64,000 nt of DNA from Candidatus Electryonea clarkiae (GTDB lineage Bacteria; Electryoneota; Electryoneia; Electryoneales; Electryoneaceae), in the NCBI GenBank assembly GCA_030765455.1, contig JAVCCM010000067.1, forward strand, positions 1-64,000, in the 5' to 3' direction. Both the position numbers and the translations under genes were made by a program. Shown here piece by piece: positions 34,701-43,834 of this stretch (the stretch's first letter is position 1; each line of letters opens with the position of its first letter). Under the pieces are notes generated by a model, which searched no databases, was not told where the DNA came from, and saw only the letters and a list, made by a program, of their open reading frames with translations.

Positions 34701-35212
34701 AAGATCCGGAAAACAGGGAAGTATTCAGATTTAACTTCCCGCGACAAAAAACCGGGAAAGGATCATGCGCCACTGACTGGGTAAGACCGCCCGAAAAAGG
34801 CGGGGATCATTTATGCCTGTTCGTGACAACTGCCGGACAGAATATTATTCAGCGTTCTTCAGAATTGAGAGATGAGGGAAAACTACTCGCTTCACATATT
34901 CTCCAGGCGATTGCCATTGAGCTTGCAGAAGCTTCAGCGGAATGGCTTCATGTAGAATTGCGGAAACTCTGGGGTATTCCCGATGATCTGACTCTTTCAA
35001 CAAAAGATCTTTTTAATACCAAATACCACGGGATCAGGCTGTCTTTCGGATATCCCGCATGCCCCTTTATAGAAGATCAGGCAGGATTGTTCAAACTTAT
35101 GAAACCGGAACAAATCGGCGTCTCATTGACCGAAGGATATATGATGTACCCGGAATCCTCGGTTTCAGCCATAGTATTTCACCACCCGAAGGGTCAATAT
35201 TACGTTGCATAA
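31745..35212 (+). CDS. metH: Cobalamin-dependent methionine synthase
   Basis: 1155 aa, all four MetH modules present. The homocysteine-binding domain (1 to about 320) has zinc ligands in GLNCATGP and GGCCGTTPDHI. The pterin (methyl-THF) domain (about 340-620) starts FVGERTNTIGSRKF. The B12 cap and binding domain has GDVHDIGKN, with His736 as the lower axial ligand of cobalamin. The SAM-binding reactivation domain (about 850-1155) has RPPEKGG and SFGYPACPFIEDQ. It catalyses methyl transfer from 5-methyl-tetrahydrofolate to homocysteine in the cytoplasm. Slightly shorter than E. coli MetH (1227 aa). ATG start with AAGAGAAG upstream. No B12 or SAM riboswitch was recognised in its leader. Confidence 0.97.
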   Translation: MSISKDQDKITKQKLRELLSQRIIVTDGAIGTGLEVLQPTDEDFGGERFVGCNETLNLYAPHIVDQLHKSYIEAGADIIETNSFNGSPIVMEEYGIADQAREIAKKSAELANIAIERYAGDRKVFVAGSMGPGTKSISVTGGVTFDEIFECYKEYASGLLEGGSDLLVLETVQDTLNLKAAIFGIRAAQRELDRDAPLMVSVTVELGGTMLAGQNIEALYHSLSGFDLFSLGLNCATGPVLMTDHLRTLSSLSKFPVSIWPNAGLPDEDGKYSEGPEDFREVIGRFARNGFLNIAGGCCGTTPDHIRVIRETIDGLKPRSIPVKGNFPALSGNEAMVVEEDNRPVFVGERTNTIGSRKFKRLISEEKWDEAAEVGGSQVRKGAMVLDLCAADPDREEVDDFVNVLKPLLRKVRVPLFLDTTDPEVVKAALKSIGGKPAINSVNLEDGGERLREIAGLAKEYGASLICGLIDDDPDAGMAVTVERKLEVAGNIYRILKDEFNIPDQDIIFDPLVFPAGTGDPNYLGSAKHTIEGTRKIKEVFPDCLTVLGISNVSFGLPVAGREAINSVFLYLCTRAGLDMAIVNTQRLKRYPSLSEEEIKLAEDVLFNGDSSSLTSLTDHFRGVKVSSGEDEWAELSIEERVARAVIEARHTGLIDNLDSLLIDNNPLSIINGPLMKGMDEVGKLFGENKLIVAEVLESAEVMKAAVDHLQKFFPPGTEQQAKGKMVLATVKGDVHDIGKNLVDMIMSNNGFDIINLGIKVPPETIIDAVHEHNPDMIGLSGLLVRSAQQMVHTATDLSAAGIDLPLMVGGAALTRKFALTRIAPAYNGTVFYASEAMDGLSLGNKLVDEEKRGPLIDEWSKRSAELRDKDDAPKPAATKPMLDVSDFGWIETAVPEPPDLDQHILDTMPAEALFDMINPVMLYSKHLGVKKYNKRSKDPNDTKLLKLQNQVREVFEQGLKERIFEPKAIYRWFQASPETDKIVIEDPENREVFRFNFPRQKTGKGSCATDWVRPPEKGGDHLCLFVTTAGQNIIQRSSELRDEGKLLASHILQAIAIELAEASAEWLHVELRKLWGIPDDLTLSTKDLFNTKYHGIRLSFGYPACPFIEDQAGLFKLMKPEQIGVSLTEGYMMYPESSVSAIVFHHPKGQYYVA

Positions 35213-35227
35213 GGAAGTCAAGGGATT

Positions 35228-35275
35228 ATGCTTTTCTTTGCGTTCTTTGCTCCCTTAGCGTCTTTGCGTGAGAAA
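35228..35275. repeat. Interspersed 'CTTTGCG' repeat between metH and hflX
   Basis: cttttctttgcgttctttgc and gtctttgcgtgagaaag form the common 'CTTTGCG' interspersed sequence, related in style to the copies at 15296, 18657, 43596 and 56747. It lies between convergent genes. Confidence 0.4.
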
Positions 35276-35285
35276 GAAAGTCAAG

Positions 35286-36599
35286 TCAACCGATTATCTC
35301 TTCTTTCCTTAATCCCTTATTATACATTACCGACTTGATCAGCTTATCCGGTCCGGTCAGTACTACTCTTATTGAACCATCTTCCCACTCTTTTCTCGTA
35401 ATGCTGATTTGATCACTCAGATTATCAAGCATATTAAGTCTTGCAGGGGAAAGGACAAGCTCTAAACGTTTGCTGCCCTGGTATAGTAGCCGCTCCATCT
35501 TTTCGCACAATTCCCATATCCGTATTCCTTTCTTCGCTGATACGATCAGGGCTTCGGGATATTTCTCCTGCGTTCTCTTCAATACGGCAGAGCTTGTTAC
35601 TGCATCCGCCTTGTTGAACACAAGTAGAAGGGGCTTATGATCAAGCTCAAGATCTTCGAGGACTTTATCCGTTTGCAGCATCTGTGCTTCAACCTGGGGA
35701 TGCGAGATATCGGAAACATGTATGATCAGGTCAGCTTCCCCGGTTTCTTCAAGCGTAGATCGAAAAGACGCTACAAGATGATGAGGCAGTTTTCGGATGA
35801 ATCCAACTGTATCGATTACAAGCATTGGTTTGTCGGGATTATGAGCCACTCTTCGTACTTTGGAATCCAGGGTAGCGAAAAGCCTGTCTTCGACAAATGC
35901 ATCCTCTTTCCCGGTCAAAGCATTAAGGAGGGATGATTTGCCCACATTTGTATAACCTACCAGGGCGGCGGTTGGTGTATCGTGTCTTTTCTTACGACGG
36001 GTGGATCTCTGGCGAGCGATAATTTTCAACTCTTTTTTCAAATGAGTTATTTTCCTCTGCACCGCCCGGCGGTCAACTTCCAGTTGGGTTTCTCCGGGAC
36101 CCCTGAAGCCGATCCCTCCCTGTTGACCTTTCAAATGGCTCCATTGGCGGGTAAGACGTGGGTAGTAATACTGGTTTTGTGCAAGCTCCACCTGGACTTT
36201 AGCTTCTTTTGAACGGGCGCGGGATGCAAAAATATCAAGGATCAAACCACTGCGGTCCAGCACCTTTCCCGGGAGCTGGCTTTCAAGATTACGAACCTGA
36301 ACCGGGGTGAGGTCATCATCGAAAATAACCAGTGCCGCTTTATGACGTTTGCAAATGGAGGCGAGTTCGCTCACCTTGCCCGCGCCAATCATGGTCGCAG
36401 GATTCAGCTTCATTCGACGCTGAATCACTGTTTCGGCAACATCAGCGCCAGCGGTATCGGCGAGTGAAGCCAGTTCCGCAAGGTGATCTTCAACTATCCA
36501 GGCTTTATCACCGGCTTTTATTACTGCCACGAGGACAGCGCTCTCCCGTTGATTTTCGCTGCCAGATGTATTCTTAACAGTATGAATCTTTAATGCCAT
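35286..36599 (-). CDS. hflX: Ribosome-associated GTPase HflX
   Basis: 437 aa. The N-terminal HflX domain (about 20-205) carries the family motifs RMKLNPATMIGAGKV, LDRSGLILDIFASRARSKEA and GFRGPGETQLE (164-173), plus a coiled region. The GTPase domain follows: G1 GYTNVGKS (215-222), G2 FATLD (Thr243), G3 DTVG (263-266) and G4 NKAD. HflX binds the 50S subunit and splits stalled or hibernating ribosomes under stress. ATG start at 36599. Convergent with metH; no hfq or other partner nearby. Confidence 0.96.
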   Translation of the reverse strand: MALKIHTVKNTSGSENQRESAVLVAVIKAGDKAWIVEDHLAELASLADTAGADVAETVIQRRMKLNPATMIGAGKVSELASICKRHKAALVIFDDDLTPVQVRNLESQLPGKVLDRSGLILDIFASRARSKEAKVQVELAQNQYYYPRLTRQWSHLKGQQGGIGFRGPGETQLEVDRRAVQRKITHLKKELKIIARQRSTRRKKRHDTPTAALVGYTNVGKSSLLNALTGKEDAFVEDRLFATLDSKVRRVAHNPDKPMLVIDTVGFIRKLPHHLVASFRSTLEETGEADLIIHVSDISHPQVEAQMLQTDKVLEDLELDHKPLLLVFNKADAVTSSAVLKRTQEKYPEALIVSAKKGIRIWELCEKMERLLYQGSKRLELVLSPARLNMLDNLSDQISITRKEWEDGSIRVVLTGPDKLIKSVMYNKGLRKEEIIG

Positions 36600-36744
36600 G
36601 TTTGTATTAATGTTGTAGCTTATTCAGAAAAGTATATTATCTCTCAGAAAGAAACTATGGTCAGGAGAGCACCCCGCCCTCCTGATCGTGAATATACTCC
36701 AAAGTGATTCACTGAACACTACAAACAAAAAATTAACTATATAC

Positions 36745-36950
36745 TTTGTCCCGAAGGGACTATTGAATTTAGCCCATACTTTCAAATATGGGTGCTGGTA
36801 AACCAAAAGATTAAGTCCTGTAAGGACGACCGAAATTTCATAGATTTCCTGTAATTAAATCAGCCATCCCTATGGGACTGAACATTGGACTCATTAATAG
36901 TCCCACTTGAAAGCGTGGGCTAAGATCATGTCATCCTTACAGGATTAATA
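36745..36950. mobile_element. About 200-bp palindromic element with nested hairpins (MITE/REPIN-like)
   Basis: Four short hairpins occur in order: GTCCCGAAGGGAC (36748-36760), GTCCTGTAAGGAC (36815-36827), TCCCTATGGGA (36867-36877) and ATCCTTACAGGAT (36933-36945). In addition, CCCATA/TATGGG (36773-36792) and CCCAC/GTGGG (36902-36919) stems flank TTTCAA and TTGAAA cores. The left 50 bases and the reverse complement of the right 50 bases are alike, so the whole is an imperfect inverted repeat. No protein is encoded. The remaining parts of 36600-37129 show no gene. Confidence 0.6.
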
Positions 36951-37129
36951 TAAGCATATACAATAAAGGATAAGACAGGTTACGTTTCATCTCAAATGAG
37001 AGATATCCAAATATTAAGCTGAAATTGAAAGAAGCATTCCATCTTAATTCTTCTTATTTGTTTTGTTTTCAGGTTCGCTCTAACTTATCTTGCGGTTTAT
37101 CTTGAGAATCTGATTTATATTATATACTT

Positions 37130-38254
37130 ATGGCGCGAGTAGTTCGAAAATATGGCGGCAGCAGTCTAAAAAATGCCGACGAGATAAAACATATTGCTTC
37201 CCGGCTTGCCGACATGCGTTGGCAGGGTGATGATGTAGTTGTTGTCGTTTCAGCAATGGCTTCTACTACCGATGATTTGATGAAAATGGCGTATTCGCTT
37301 CACTCCGATCCATCACGACGTGAAATGGATATGTTGCTTTCCGTTGGTGAACGTGTAAGTTGTTCTCTTCTTGCCCTGGCAATTGAAGCTGAAGGCGTGG
37401 GTGCGGTTAGTTATACCGGCAGCCAGGTAGGAATTATCACTGACACGAGGCATGGCGAAGCGAGGATAGTTGATATACGTCCCGACCGGTTACTGGAATC
37501 AATCGAAAAAGGACTGATTGCCGTGATCGCCGGTTTTCAGGGAGTTTCGACAGATAAGGAAATTACCACTCTGGGGCGAGGTGGCAGCGATGCTACTGCT
37601 GTCGCGCTTGCAGCATCAATAAATGCAGACAGATGCGAATTAATGAAAGATATCGATGGTCTTTTCACTGCTGATCCCAATAAAGTTGAAGATGCAAGAA
37701 TTATAGATAGATTAGATTTTGACAGTGCTCTGCGATTAGCGGGAAGCGGCGCGACGGCATTACAGTTCGAAGCTGCGAGGATCGCTCGTGATCACAAAGT
37801 TGACATTGGAATCGGTAACGCAAAGCAAGATAAAATCGGAACGATAATTACTGAAGCTCCGTTTGATTGTGGAGATGTTATAGGCATTATCCGTAGGGAT
37901 GAATTAGTTCGTAAGCAAGGTTGCGGAATGGCAGAAAATCACGACAATTGCATTCAATTTGTTGAGAACCATGGTCAATGGGTGACCTGGCGCACGGCAA
38001 ATACAGGAGAAGAAGCGCCATATTCGGGAATCACAATTATAACTGCCGGTCGTCCTGTTTCTGGGCTCCACGAGGCAGTCAACAGTAGGTTTACCGATGC
38101 AAGCATAATTACTTTTGGCACAATGGATCGCCCCGGTGAGTATTGGGTATGTTTAAAAACGGAGCAGGCAGACGAAGCGGTCAGATTAGTGCATGATTTA
38201 TGTGTGGAAATGAGGTGGATGCGTAAGAACGGACGGAGTACCGGAATATGCTGA
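37130..38254 (+). CDS. Aspartokinase
   Basis: 374 aa amino-acid kinase that phosphorylates aspartate, the first step toward lysine, threonine and methionine. The N-terminal motif is VRKYGGSSL (canonical KFGGTS), followed by VVVVVSAMASTTDDLM, SVGERVSCSLLA, GRGGSDATAVALAA and KDIDGLFTADPNKV. It is shorter than typical 400-450-residue enzymes. The C-terminal regulatory part keeps one recognisable ACT-like block (ITIITAGRPVSGLHEAVN onward), while the other ACT repeat is strongly diverged, so feedback control may differ. ATG start without a clear ribosome site. The last 7 bp overlap the spoIID-like gene. Confidence 0.9.
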   Translation: MARVVRKYGGSSLKNADEIKHIASRLADMRWQGDDVVVVVSAMASTTDDLMKMAYSLHSDPSRREMDMLLSVGERVSCSLLALAIEAEGVGAVSYTGSQVGIITDTRHGEARIVDIRPDRLLESIEKGLIAVIAGFQGVSTDKEITTLGRGGSDATAVALAASINADRCELMKDIDGLFTADPNKVEDARIIDRLDFDSALRLAGSGATALQFEAARIARDHKVDIGIGNAKQDKIGTIITEAPFDCGDVIGIIRRDELVRKQGCGMAENHDNCIQFVENHGQWVTWRTANTGEEAPYSGITIITAGRPVSGLHEAVNSRFTDASIITFGTMDRPGEYWVCLKTEQADEAVRLVHDLCVEMRWMRKNGRSTGIC

Positions 38255-39963
38255 AATTCGGCTTAATCGTCGCTGGACTGGCTTTTCTGATGGGACTCGT
38301 CAGTTCTACCATTCCGCTTGTGGAGGAAACGTTAATGAAGTCGTCCGAAGCGACTCTTGAGAAAGATGTAGAAATTGCAGTTCCTGATACGCAGGTGGTC
38401 CTTGAATCACAGCCGCTTGTCCGTGTGGGTATCATGGAGAGATATGACCGAATCGATTTTCGTATCCAGGGAAACTTCAGCATTACCGACCTGAATGGAA
38501 CCACAATATTTTCAAATATCAAGTCTGATCGCAGATGGCGTTGTAAAGTGGAAACCTCAAGCCCGGCACGCTTCATCTTCAGCATTCTCATGGGAACCTT
38601 CAATATAGAAAGAAATGCGGAACGGCTGGCCGAAAAGCTTCGCAAAGAGGGATATCCTGCACGGATTCTGCCTTTTGGTAGAAATATTATTATCGGTGGT
38701 ATGATGGTTCATAAAGCGAATCGCTGGCGAGTGATTGTCGGCGCATACGATGATGAACAGCAAGCATTACCATTCCTGGAAAAATTATCTGCGGGGAACG
38801 AATCTCAACCGAGAATTCTAAAACACCGAATTGAGGAACCCCAGGGAACCATTGAATTATATGATTCGGAATATGATAGAAGTGCAATGCTGGAAAATGG
38901 CTTTCGCATAGTTCCCGAAAGTTCAGAAACCGAGGTTACACTCTATGATGTTCGTGTCGGAATCGGATACCATTGGGAACATATTGAAGACAGGATTTAT
39001 CGCCACGTTATCGAATTAAGGATTGACAGCAACAGCGAATTGTTAGCCCTGAATGAATTGTTGATTGATGATTATTTAAAAGGTGTTGTTCCTTCCGAAA
39101 TGCATCCTTCATACCCGATTGAAGCCCTTAAAGCTCAAGCGGTTGCGGCGAGGAGCTACACTATATTCAAGCTTGCCGATACTCCTACAAACGATCCAAT
39201 CGACTTTCCAGCAACAGTAGCTTTCCAGGTATATTCCGGCATAACAAATGAAGATCCAAAAACAAACAAAGCTGTAGCAGAAACAGCCGGGGAAGTACTG
39301 AAAACCGGCAAAAAAGTTTGCGAAACGTTTTTCAGCTCCAACAGCGGGGGGCATACCGAGAGCAAAGAATTCTGGAGTGCTCCCGGCGAAAGTTATCTGG
39401 TTGGAAAGCCTGTTATGCCTGCAAAGGAAGCAAAAAACTTTAATCTTGATCTTACTCTTGAGACCGACGCCGGAAAATGGATTCGAAGCCATCCCGACAA
39501 TTATTCTAATCCAAGAGGGACTGATATTGAAATCCTTGATAAAAATGTTCGGTATTTCCGGTGGGAAGTTACCTATTCAAGGCAGGAACTTGAATCAATA
39601 ATAAAACGGAAACTTGGGTTCGATATTGGCACTCTTATCGAATTACAACCATTACGCCGAGGAAAATCCGGACGTATTGTCGAGCTTGAAATACTGGGAA
39701 GCCATCGTAATCACAAGGTATTTGGAGAACTCAATATCAGGCGGGCACTGTCGGCATCCACACTGAATAGTTCATGCTTTATTGTCGAATCCGTCATGGA
39801 CGGCCAGGGAAATCCAGTTGAGATCACCCTAATCGGAGCCGGATTCGGGCATGGTGTAGGAATGGACCAGACCGCTGCCGGAGTTATGGCGACCAAAGGG
39901 CTTGACTATAAGAAAATACTTCATCTATTCTATGATAAAGCATCAATAGAAAAAATCTGGTGA
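38248..39963 (+). CDS. SpoIID/LytB-domain protein with SPOR-like region
   Basis: 571 aa. An N-terminal hydrophobic segment (about 2-22) indicates export or anchoring. Residues about 105-180 resemble a SPOR/SpoIID-associated repeat (AERLAEKLRKEGYPARILPF, NRWRVIVGAYDDEQQA). The SpoIID domain (about 265-571) is clear: LLIDDYLKGVVPSEMHPSYP, EALKAQAVAARSYT, ETFFSSNSGGHTES and GFGHGVGMDQTAAGVMA. SpoIID is a lytic transglycosylase acting on stripped glycan strands. In Gram-negative bacteria such proteins are thought to remodel or enhance peptidoglycan turnover. Overlap with the aspartokinase gene suggests co-translation without an obvious functional link. Confidence 0.92.
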   Translation: MLKFGLIVAGLAFLMGLVSSTIPLVEETLMKSSEATLEKDVEIAVPDTQVVLESQPLVRVGIMERYDRIDFRIQGNFSITDLNGTTIFSNIKSDRRWRCKVETSSPARFIFSILMGTFNIERNAERLAEKLRKEGYPARILPFGRNIIIGGMMVHKANRWRVIVGAYDDEQQALPFLEKLSAGNESQPRILKHRIEEPQGTIELYDSEYDRSAMLENGFRIVPESSETEVTLYDVRVGIGYHWEHIEDRIYRHVIELRIDSNSELLALNELLIDDYLKGVVPSEMHPSYPIEALKAQAVAARSYTIFKLADTPTNDPIDFPATVAFQVYSGITNEDPKTNKAVAETAGEVLKTGKKVCETFFSSNSGGHTESKEFWSAPGESYLVGKPVMPAKEAKNFNLDLTLETDAGKWIRSHPDNYSNPRGTDIEILDKNVRYFRWEVTYSRQELESIIKRKLGFDIGTLIELQPLRRGKSGRIVELEILGSHRNHKVFGELNIRRALSASTLNSSCFIVESVMDGQGNPVEITLIGAGFGHGVGMDQTAAGVMATKGLDYKKILHLFYDKASIEKIW

Positions 39964-39988
39964 TATTGTTTTGTTTTCATCCGAGTAG

Positions 39989-40009
39989 CTCACTTTCGCC
40001 GAAAGTGAG
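39989..40009. repeat. Palindrome, hairpin family 1, copy 3 (compensated end pair)
   Basis: CTCACTTTCG / CGAAAGTGAG around a central C. Compared with the copies at 186 and 15157, the outer T-A pair is C-G, so both arms changed. It lies 26 bp after the spoIID stop. No T-run follows. Confidence 0.7.
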
Positions 40010-40216
40010 TCCGACTGTATCAACGATTTCTGTGCATACGGAAGAAACTACCACTGTCTAACTGAAATGATCCGAACTCCAATTTATTAGAATCAAACTC
40101 TCCTGATTTATTTTTAATCACAACAAAAAATACAAAATAATATCTTGAATTCATTGACTTTCAAAATTTGAACAATTAGATTATTCAATGCCACGGTCCT
40201 TTTGGAGTTGCTGAAG

Positions 40217-43200
40217 ATGTGGAAGCGCTGCTTACTGAATATCCTGAAACGGTGGAATGACTCCCCGAACCATTCTGCTCTGGCATCCCTGTATAGTAAC
40301 ATTCTCAAGGATTGGTATGTCCTTTCCTTGCGAATACTGCCTATAATATTGCAGGTATTCCTGGTAATCATCATCCCCTCAAATTTAAATGCTGAAACAG
40401 AAATTCAAGGTGAAATGAGCGGGGTGCTTACAGTTGAGGACAGCCCTTATTTAATTACCGCTACGATACTTGTACCATACGGTGATACGCTCTCTGTTGA
40501 GCCTGGCGTGTATATCAGGTTTGTTCATAATACCGAAATCAATGTAAATGGAACATTCTTAGCCCTGGGAACTGAAGAAGATACAATTGTCTTCGCAGGA
40601 GAAGAGCGAAATGATAAACCAAAATTTGAACCTATAAATCCCGGTCAGGATACATCAATAGCTCTCTCATATTGCCTGTTTCCGGATGGAATAAAAATCC
40701 GCTCCGGCGAGGTCTTAACTCAACTGACATTCAGGAATTCAACTGTTCGCGGATATGTTTCCATACAGGCGAGAAACCTTTTAAGGATCTATCTATCATC
40801 AATCAACTTTGAAACTAATGATATAAATTTAAGTGCATTAGATTGGGGATACCTGGAACTGAAGAACTGTATCGCATTAACATATGGAAGCAGTTCAGTA
40901 ACTTTCTCAGAGGAAGCGACAGCAATAATAGATTCCTGCACTCTCCCGTATTTTACCATGAGCGGAGATTTCTTAAGCAGTGGTGGAGAAATAATTGTTC
41001 GTAACAGCAGATTCAATTTTATGCGTGCCAGCGGCTTAACGACTGTCTTACAATGTACGTTAGGTGCGTTTAGCGGGACTGGAAATATTGACATAAGGGA
41101 TAATATCTTTACCGGCTATATGAATCTGTATGGTGACACCGTTCGGATACGGAGCGGCGCTAATGGTGGAAACGTGAGATTAACCCTTGAGAATAATATC
41201 AATATACAGGGATTAAGAGTCGGTTATCTTGATAATGAATCGTCGGTAAAGAATAATGTGATCTATGGTAGGGTAGTTCTCGACAGTTGCCGGACGCCCT
41301 TTGAAAACAATACTGTCATCATCCCCAACGAAGAGATCAGGGAAGCTATCTACTGTGAAAACTACGGCAGACCGATTGTAAGGAACTCCATAATTGTCGG
41401 TTATCATCCAGAGACTACACTGTACGGAATCTCTTGCAGTGATTTTAGCCCGCCCGATGATTGTTTTTTCAGTTGGAACAATTTCTGGCAGGTTGGCGAA
41501 CCTTACGATTCACTGCTGGACGGCTCTAATGAGTTAATTGCCGATCCGCGATTTATCGGGGGCAATCCGTTCGATTATAATCTTCAAGCTATATCTCCCT
41601 GTATTGATGCCGGCGACTTCTATCCGCCTCGCGATCCTGACGATACAAGGTCCGACATGGGCGCTCTATATTTCAATCAGCTCTTTAATCACCCTCCGTT
41701 TATACCACCTCCTCACCAGGTTTTCGCCATGCGGGGTGAATTTTTCCGTTATGCTGTTTACGCAAACGATGACGGAGACGCTGTCCGGATCAGCTTCCTT
41801 GAATACCCTGACTGGCTGATTGTGGATGAACCTGATGGAGAGATAGATACAATCGAAGATTCACTTATTATCAGTGGAAGGATGCCTGCCGGGACAGACG
41901 ATTTTATGCTGCTTGTGAGAGCTGATGATCAAAACGAACAATCAACTACACAACCGATATATGTAACTGTCATCGGGAGCGTCATAGAAGGTGAAATCAA
42001 TGGAAGATTAACTGCCAGGGACTCTCCGTATCGTGTTACCGGTGATCTGCATGTTCCGGAAGGAGACACACTTACAATAGATCCGGGTGTGACGTTTCTT
42101 TTCAATCCTGTCATGAATCCCCAGGGACGTATTGGATTAAATATTGAAGGAGCTTTGTTAGCACAGGGTACTGAAGAAGATTCAATTATCTTTAAAAGTT
42201 TATCTTTTGAACCTGGAGGAGTGGAGTGGCATGGTATTACAATCACGAACCAGGATTCTATTTATCTGTCATACGTCAGTATTGAAAACGCTTTTTATGG
42301 TATTCGTGCTGATTCGTTTTCATATTTCAGATTGTCCGATTCAAAGATAGCCAATTCCGAATATGCACTGTACAAACTCAGTGGAAATAAAGCAACGTTC
42401 CGGGACTGTAATTTTGCAAGACTATATTCAGGATCATATACATATGAAAATCGTAATTATTATTGTCCCGACACCCTGAAGTTTTTCAGGAATGAGTTCA
42501 AATACATCAGCGAACATGCGATAAAACAAAAGGGATATATTGTTTTACAGGGAAATACAATATCCAATTGTTTTTATGGTTTAAAACATGACGGTCCTGG
42601 AACCGGTGACATCAGTGAGAACTGGTTTGAATATAATAACCAGGCAATTGATCTTAAATCAAGAGCGGATTATGTCTATTGGATAAGTATTCATAATAAT
42701 GTATTTATTGATAATAGATTTGTAGTGTTTTTTGAGGGCGCAAATGCTAATTTTTATAATAATACATGTATTGGATATAATTCTGGCATAGCACTGTTTA
42801 TGGATTTTGGGACAGATAGTTGCGAAGTTTATAACAATATATTTTATGATATTTCATCTATTCGCTTGGAGGGCATTCCATACGAAAATGATTGGGTATT
42901 CGCACATCATAATAACCAATGGCCTTTTGCATATTATGAAGATAGTGTCAATGTTGGTGAAGGAAATATCAATGAAGATCCTTTGTTTGTTGATCTGAGC
43001 ATCAAGGATTTTCGACTCAGAACAGGTTCGCCCTGCATTGATACTGGAGACCCTGATTCAGCATTGGATCCGGATAGTTCACGAGCAGATATGGGAGCAT
43101 TTACTTACGATCTTGATTGGAATAAAGTAAATGAGATTGCATTACCTTCGCATGATGAATTATTCCAGAATTACCCTAATCCCTTCAACAATATTACAAC

Positions 43201-43441
43201 TGTTTCTTTCATGCTTGGGAAACCTGCAAAAGTAAAACTCGAGATGTTTAATATCATAGGTCAAAAAGTTTCGACGATATCTCACGCTAATCTATTGACC
43301 GGATTTCACTCGATAACGTGGAAAGGTATTTCAAATAATAATGTTCCTGTTGGAAGCGGATTATACTTTATTCGACTTGAAATTTCCAGAACTGAAACTG
43401 AAGATATCTACTACACAACAAAGGCATTACTGATCAAGTAA
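40217..43441 (+). CDS. T9SS-exported large right-handed beta-helix protein
   Basis: About 1074 aa. A hydrophobic export segment (LRILPIILQVFLVIII, about residues 37-53) precedes EIQGEMSGVLTVEDSPYLIT, and a similar opening block recurs at about residue 590 (EGEINGRLTARDSPYRVTGD), so the protein holds two duplicated beta-helix domains. Repeated N-N-x-F/I turns and a type-A sorting domain (QNYPNPFNNITTVSF, IIGQKV, GLYFIRLE) follow. I use ATG 40217. An in-frame TTG at 40328 would place the signal peptide exactly at the N-terminus and may be the real start. Probably a surface protein; no enzyme motif seen. Confidence 0.82.
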   Translation: MWKRCLLNILKRWNDSPNHSALASLYSNILKDWYVLSLRILPIILQVFLVIIIPSNLNAETEIQGEMSGVLTVEDSPYLITATILVPYGDTLSVEPGVYIRFVHNTEINVNGTFLALGTEEDTIVFAGEERNDKPKFEPINPGQDTSIALSYCLFPDGIKIRSGEVLTQLTFRNSTVRGYVSIQARNLLRIYLSSINFETNDINLSALDWGYLELKNCIALTYGSSSVTFSEEATAIIDSCTLPYFTMSGDFLSSGGEIIVRNSRFNFMRASGLTTVLQCTLGAFSGTGNIDIRDNIFTGYMNLYGDTVRIRSGANGGNVRLTLENNINIQGLRVGYLDNESSVKNNVIYGRVVLDSCRTPFENNTVIIPNEEIREAIYCENYGRPIVRNSIIVGYHPETTLYGISCSDFSPPDDCFFSWNNFWQVGEPYDSLLDGSNELIADPRFIGGNPFDYNLQAISPCIDAGDFYPPRDPDDTRSDMGALYFNQLFNHPPFIPPPHQVFAMRGEFFRYAVYANDDGDAVRISFLEYPDWLIVDEPDGEIDTIEDSLIISGRMPAGTDDFMLLVRADDQNEQSTTQPIYVTVIGSVIEGEINGRLTARDSPYRVTGDLHVPEGDTLTIDPGVTFLFNPVMNPQGRIGLNIEGALLAQGTEEDSIIFKSLSFEPGGVEWHGITITNQDSIYLSYVSIENAFYGIRADSFSYFRLSDSKIANSEYALYKLSGNKATFRDCNFARLYSGSYTYENRNYYCPDTLKFFRNEFKYISEHAIKQKGYIVLQGNTISNCFYGLKHDGPGTGDISENWFEYNNQAIDLKSRADYVYWISIHNNVFIDNRFVVFFEGANANFYNNTCIGYNSGIALFMDFGTDSCEVYNNIFYDISSIRLEGIPYENDWVFAHHNNQWPFAYYEDSVNVGEGNINEDPLFVDLSIKDFRLRTGSPCIDTGDPDSALDPDSSRADMGAFTYDLDWNKVNEIALPSHDELFQNYPNPFNNITTVSFMLGKPAKVKLEMFNIIGQKVSTISHANLLTGFHSITWKGISNNNVPVGSGLYFIRLEISRTETEDIYYTTKALLIK

Positions 43442-43595
43442 TGTCTATGAAAGAATCATAAATCCGGGAACAGTACAGATCTATTTGAACAGCTTGAGTT
43501 TTTGGAAGTGAACTACCCCGCAGTAAGCTACGATGCATAAATTCGCAGCTCTGCCGTGAAGTCAACGCGAACATATGTTTTGCAATCACCGGGGT

Positions 43596-43692
43596 AAAAA
43601 GAAAAACCGCAAAGTCCTCGAAGAATTCACAAAGGACACTAAGAAGAGCTTTGTGGCCTTCGTGCTTGCTTTGTGTTCTCTGTGGTTTAAAG
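43596..43692 (+). repeat. 97-bp interspersed repeat, left flank of the giant gene
   Basis: Begins aaaaagaaaaaccgcaaagt and ends tctctgtggtttaaag. It is similar along its whole length to 56747-56842 in the same orientation, so the giant gene is flanked by direct repeats. The remainder of 43442-43834 also holds a 'gcttcgtcgcttcgcttcctcg' interspersed sequence and no gene. Confidence 0.6.
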
Positions 43693-43834
43693 ACTATTGG
43701 ATTTCTTTAAAACTTTACCTCTCAAAGTGAGTTGTTCAAATTCAAATAACTCCGTTTAGCTTGTTGTAATTCAGGAGATTGCTTCGTCGCTTCGCTTCCT
43801 CGCAATGACGGTGGCGGTTGTTTTTCTACAGGAA

